Shown here: positions 62,001 to 64,000 of the stretch, in pieces
How positions within the stretch are numbered: position 1 is the stretch's first letter
How the letters are laid out: every line of letters begins with the position of its first letter
NCBI GenBank assembly: GCA_013368445.1
Contig: JAACJO010000005.1
Span: 62,001 to 126,000, forward strand
DNA from: Leucocoprinus leucothites
Lineage: Eukaryota; Basidiomycota; Agaricomycetes; Agaricales; Agaricaceae
Direction: 5' to 3'
Length of the DNA: 64,000 nucleotides
The notes under the pieces: generated by a model
What the model saw: the letters and a program-made list of their open reading frames with translations, nothing else
Databases searched by the model: none
What the model was told of the DNA's origin: nothing
Translations under genes and position numbers: made by a program

Positions 62001-62462
62001 AAGAACCAACCATGGACACCATTCAAAGTAGGAGACCGAGTTTGGTTAGATAACCGAAATCTCCCTTTACCCTATGCTTCTAAGAAGCTTAATCAAAGAA
62101 GAGAAGGTCCATTTACTATTATTAGAAAAATCTCTCCAGTCAACTACGAACTCAAACTACCACAAAAATGGAAGATTCACAACAAGTTCCATGCTTCACT
62201 TCTCATGCCAGTAACTGAGAACGACGTTTATGGTAAACACAACCCTAAACCACCACCTGTCCTAGTCTCAGGAGAAGAACAATACGAAGTCGAAGCAGTC
62301 CTAAACCATAGAACTCGCAGACTACGTTCTGGAACAAAAATAGAATACCTAATTCGTTGGAAAGGATATGGACCAACTGAAGACTCATGGGAACCAGAGA
62401 AAAATCTTGAAAATTCAAAAGAAATAATTCAAGAGTATAAAAGCCAACACAACCTCTCTTAA
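59052..62462 (+). CDS. pol: Pol of G1 copy 2
   Basis: 1136 codons, open, about 99% identical in protein to copy 1. Protease DSGAS, RT YMDD, RNase H, integrase H-H-C-C and D-D-E residues and chromodomain are all intact. The few replacements are conservative or outside motifs. Confidence 0.95.
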   Translation: MSTHEDQIDIIDLQSNKGLTVHVPILLHTTRAKHNLQALLDSGASGEFIDPQLVDTYNLPKFKMKKAIKIRNADGTQNLSGSCTHYTKLKIEVNNKIMTISPRIVKLGSNQLFLGITWLKRFNPDVDWQKLSLRWRDENSHTIKLTKAKTDSINQLYYEINVKSNTSQQLHNSATKPKRESDPVKAVPKKFHQFLKVFNKDESEKLPPRRPWDHKIETIPEFEPKRMPVYHLTPQERTELDKFISENLRKGYIRKSKSPMASSFFFVGKKGGDLRPCQDYRFLNKNTIKNAHPIPSISRIMDKLKGSNWFTKLDVRLGYNNVRIHEGHEWKAAFRTPNGLYEPTVMFFGMTNSPATFQSMMDHIFKDLTEKGGVIIYMDDILIHAKTKEQLERLTKQVLKILQQNELYLKTEKCEFEKQRLEYLGVIITPDSIEMDPIKLKGIQDWPVPKSVRNIRQFIGFCNFYRKFIHNFSAIAQPLNALLRKTTKFEWNSEAQKSFEKLKEQFLKQPILQIVDESKPFEIECDASAFATGAVLLQRDSNGDKHPVAYYSQTLNPAERNYHVSDQEFLAIIRALKEWRHYLEGSAHPIIIWSDHENLTRWREPQQLNRRQARWMLYMTRFHYSIKHLAGNKNTLADALSRRPDLVPDGKDNEDLVAIPSEKFINFLSEEIKEEIKNKQKKINLSERFTEDDGIYKYQGRHVIPEDAELKRRLLQRVHDHETSGHPGTAEMFRKLSKLVYWPGMNTYVQNYVKGCPICQQYKINRHPVKPPMQPIKGPSSTRPFSQISMDLITDLPPDDGYDCILSIVDHGLTKGIILTPTKKTVNADGIAEILIDKVFSKYGTPNKIISDRDPRFAAKSMQKLYEKLNITPALSTAYHPQTDGTTERYNQEIEFYLAVYTSQNPTIWKRALPMIEFVHNTKPHSGRKYSPYELILGYNPQAFISDIETDTPSINEKSLFLEQVREAALEAHERTRLMMAQRKNQPWTPFKVGDRVWLDNRNLPLPYASKKLNQRREGPFTIIRKISPVNYELKLPQKWKIHNKFHASLLMPVTENDVYGKHNPKPPPVLVSGEEQYEVEAVLNHRTRRLRSGTKIEYLIRWKGYGPTEDSWEPEKNLENSKEIIQEYKSQHNLS

Positions 62463-62477
62463 CATTCCCCAGCTTCA

Positions 62478-63827
62478 ATGACTACTTCAGAAGTCAGTGA
62501 ACAACCAACAGTACCAGTCTTTGGAACTATTATTTGCAAATCGCCCTCACCTATTACCCCTCCTACTACACCGACCAACACCATCGACGATGCGAACAAG
62601 GTCGAAGAAAGTCCTGGTCTTGCCTCATCGCAAGAACAAGGCACCAAATCCCCTGCCGGAGATAGTGCAGGCGGAGACACTAGCGGTGAAAACTCTTCAC
62701 CCTATAAAGAGAATGCCACCCTACGACGAGCATTTCTTCGAGAACAGACAGCCATTGACTTTCTGTCCGCCTACGGCAGCAATCCTAGACTCACTTCATA
62801 TGTCTACAACATCGGGAATCGGATTGATGCTCTCGCTTCTGCAAGAAGTGAATACAAGCGTCTCCAGGAAGAAATGGACTTCCATCTTAGTAACCTGGCA
62901 CGCCATATCCCTAGGGGTCCCTATACTCAGAACATCGTCCGACGCATCCAACACACCGACCCGGACGGAGATTACTTCGCTATGCTCAAGCGTCAACAAG
63001 CTCCAGAGCGACGTGCACAGGATTCTGAGCGCGCCTCAGCTGATGACGAAGGAAAAACTTCCCCACCTAGCGTCAAACCTCAACAACGTCATGATGTGGC
63101 TACACACAATGCCATATTACCGAATACACCCCCTCCAACGCCTACTAACGAGCCTCCTCGAAATACCAATCGAGACGCGACTCGCCCTGGACGTACTAGT
63201 CGAACCTGCGACATATGTCACGGAATGGGTCATATCAAGACGCTTTGCCCGGGATATCATTGCACCTGGTGCGACACTTTCGCCCCCGGCCATTTTACCA
63301 AGTATTGTTCCCGAAATCCTTATAAAGGAATTGCTCGACGGGATCTACCCCCAGTCGCCCTGGCAGCACTTTCGATTACCGAAGGAGTCGATGCCGCCAA
63401 GGCTCTTGCTCTGCAGTCCATCTCCGGATCTGCCAGAATACAGCCCCGACAGTCCGGTGTACCAACCGGCAATCACGGCGCCCCCATCACCGATGCCGTC
63501 GGACTTCGATCCGAACGACATAATCCAACATCCACGGCCGTTAACACCACCTCCCTCGGCCCAACCTACAACCCTACTTTTACGCCGCAACGAGGTCGTA
63601 AACCTGCACCACGAGGAAGACAGTATGGTCGTCTCCAGACCTCAGTCCGTTCCTCCCATCCAAACCATCGAGGACGCAGTCCGAACGGACGTCCCCATCA
63701 TGGTAGAACTTCTTGCATCTATGAAGGAGAACGCCCCCTTACACCCCCATACGAAGATGGCAATTACGAATCTCATTACGATGATGAAGCCAACTTCAAC
63801 ATAGATGGTGAAGGTAATTTACCTTAG
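62478..63827 (+). CDS. Third ORF of G1 copy 2 (449 aa)
   Basis: Same length and knuckles as in copy 1. It differs by about 12 residues out of some 24 base changes. The overprinted +1 frame (ATG at 62590, ending at 63804) is also open. By my count replacements are about equal in the two frames (12 and 11), so neither frame looks clearly favoured. Confidence 0.75.
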   Translation: MTTSEVSEQPTVPVFGTIICKSPSPITPPTTPTNTIDDANKVEESPGLASSQEQGTKSPAGDSAGGDTSGENSSPYKENATLRRAFLREQTAIDFLSAYGSNPRLTSYVYNIGNRIDALASARSEYKRLQEEMDFHLSNLARHIPRGPYTQNIVRRIQHTDPDGDYFAMLKRQQAPERRAQDSERASADDEGKTSPPSVKPQQRHDVATHNAILPNTPPPTPTNEPPRNTNRDATRPGRTSRTCDICHGMGHIKTLCPGYHCTWCDTFAPGHFTKYCSRNPYKGIARRDLPPVALAALSITEGVDAAKALALQSISGSARIQPRQSGVPTGNHGAPITDAVGLRSERHNPTSTAVNTTSLGPTYNPTFTPQRGRKPAPRGRQYGRLQTSVRSSHPNHRGRSPNGRPHHGRTSCIYEGERPLTPPYEDGNYESHYDDEANFNIDGEGNLP

Positions 63828-63877
63828 TGACTTAGATAGTTACTAAGATGTGGACATCTTAGCTAGGAAAGGGATAA

Positions 63878-64000
63878 TGTTATGTATATTGATTATATCT
63901 AGCATTTGTTCCATCTATAACACGAAGTCGATATTAGCTTTACTTAAGTAATATCGCAATTATGTTTCCTTCTTATTTGTTCTTGTATTTTCTCGTTTGT
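63878..64000 (+). repeat. 3' LTR of G1 copy 2, cut by window end
   Basis: Starts TGTTATG after the polypurine tract AGGAAAGGGATA. The 123 nt visible match the 5' LTR at 55591. Confidence 0.93.

Larger units (their letters stand above)
55591..64000 (+). mobile_element. Ty3/Gypsy element G1 copy 2 (3' end outside window)
   Basis: 5' LTR 55591-56253 (663 bp), the same leader, gag, pol and ORF3 as copy 1, and the first 123 nt of the 3' LTR from 63878. The base before is ACTAG, the presumed target duplication. The LTRs share a variant (TTTCCTTC, TTCTCGTTTG) absent from copy 1, so the two copies are separate lineages and not a segmental duplication of one insertion. All ORFs are open. Confidence 0.95.

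Noticed and set aside
28951..64000. tRNA genes
   Set aside because: I looked for B-box-like GGTTCGA motifs. The only candidate, GAGGTTCGAGACA near 36875, lies in the solo LTR and lacks a cloverleaf.

Overview
The window looks like chromosomal DNA from a basidiomycete fungus, most likely an Agaricomycete. Genes are split by many short introns (about 45-60 nt, GT-AG with some GC-AG). The protein kinases are of the expanded Agaricomycete TKL type, and the transposons are fungal chromoviral Ty3/Gypsy, Ty1/Copia and Tc1/mariner elements. No name can be read from the sequence; Rhizoctonia-like Cantharellales would fit but is only a guess.

Positions 1-19,490 are host genes. In order: the 3' part of a secreted GH5 exo-beta-1,3-glucanase (+); the Golgi tethering subunit COG6 (+) with an unusual acidic tail; a tandem family of short RPA70-like proteins (one copy with a stop at 4731-6320, a relic near 6.9 kb, an intact copy at 9568-11147, a decayed copy at about 11.2-12.3 kb); a small eight-cysteine secreted peptide (-, 8210-8546); cytochrome c oxidase subunit IV (-, 13122-13959); divergently from it, a 17-exon gene (14228-18505) that I read as one 1144-residue protein, P-loop GTPase + TKL kinase + kinase-like domain with a lost catalytic Asp; and a decayed zinc-knuckle (CNBP/GIS2-like) gene.

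Positions 19,498-50,760 are a transposon block. It holds a complete young chromoviral Gypsy element (19498-28510, LTRs differing at 1 of 662 positions, target duplication GCTTT); a Tc1/mariner-type MITE; a complete Copia element on the minus strand (28951-34166, LTRs with no difference seen, target duplication CTTAT); and a decayed Gypsy element on the minus strand (34369-50085, target duplication TGTTG). The decayed element hosts three nested insertions: a solo LTR, a Tc1 element and a second decayed Gypsy element. Another MITE follows. Positions 50,760-53,580 hold low-complexity DNA and an 870-bp foldback element.

At 53827 a second copy of the GTPase-kinase gene begins. Its first eight exons are intact, then a second copy of the young Gypsy element (55591 to beyond the window end) sits in its eighth intron.

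The young Gypsy family is the most unusual system here. It has a 1.9-kb leader and N-terminal gag region with no ATG at all, a Tf1-like self-primer, a -1 frameshift signal between gag and pol, and a third zinc-knuckle ORF overprinted in the +1 frame by another long ORF. The decayed elements carry almost only C-to-T/G-to-A changes, which points to cytosine methylation or RIP-like mutation in this genome.
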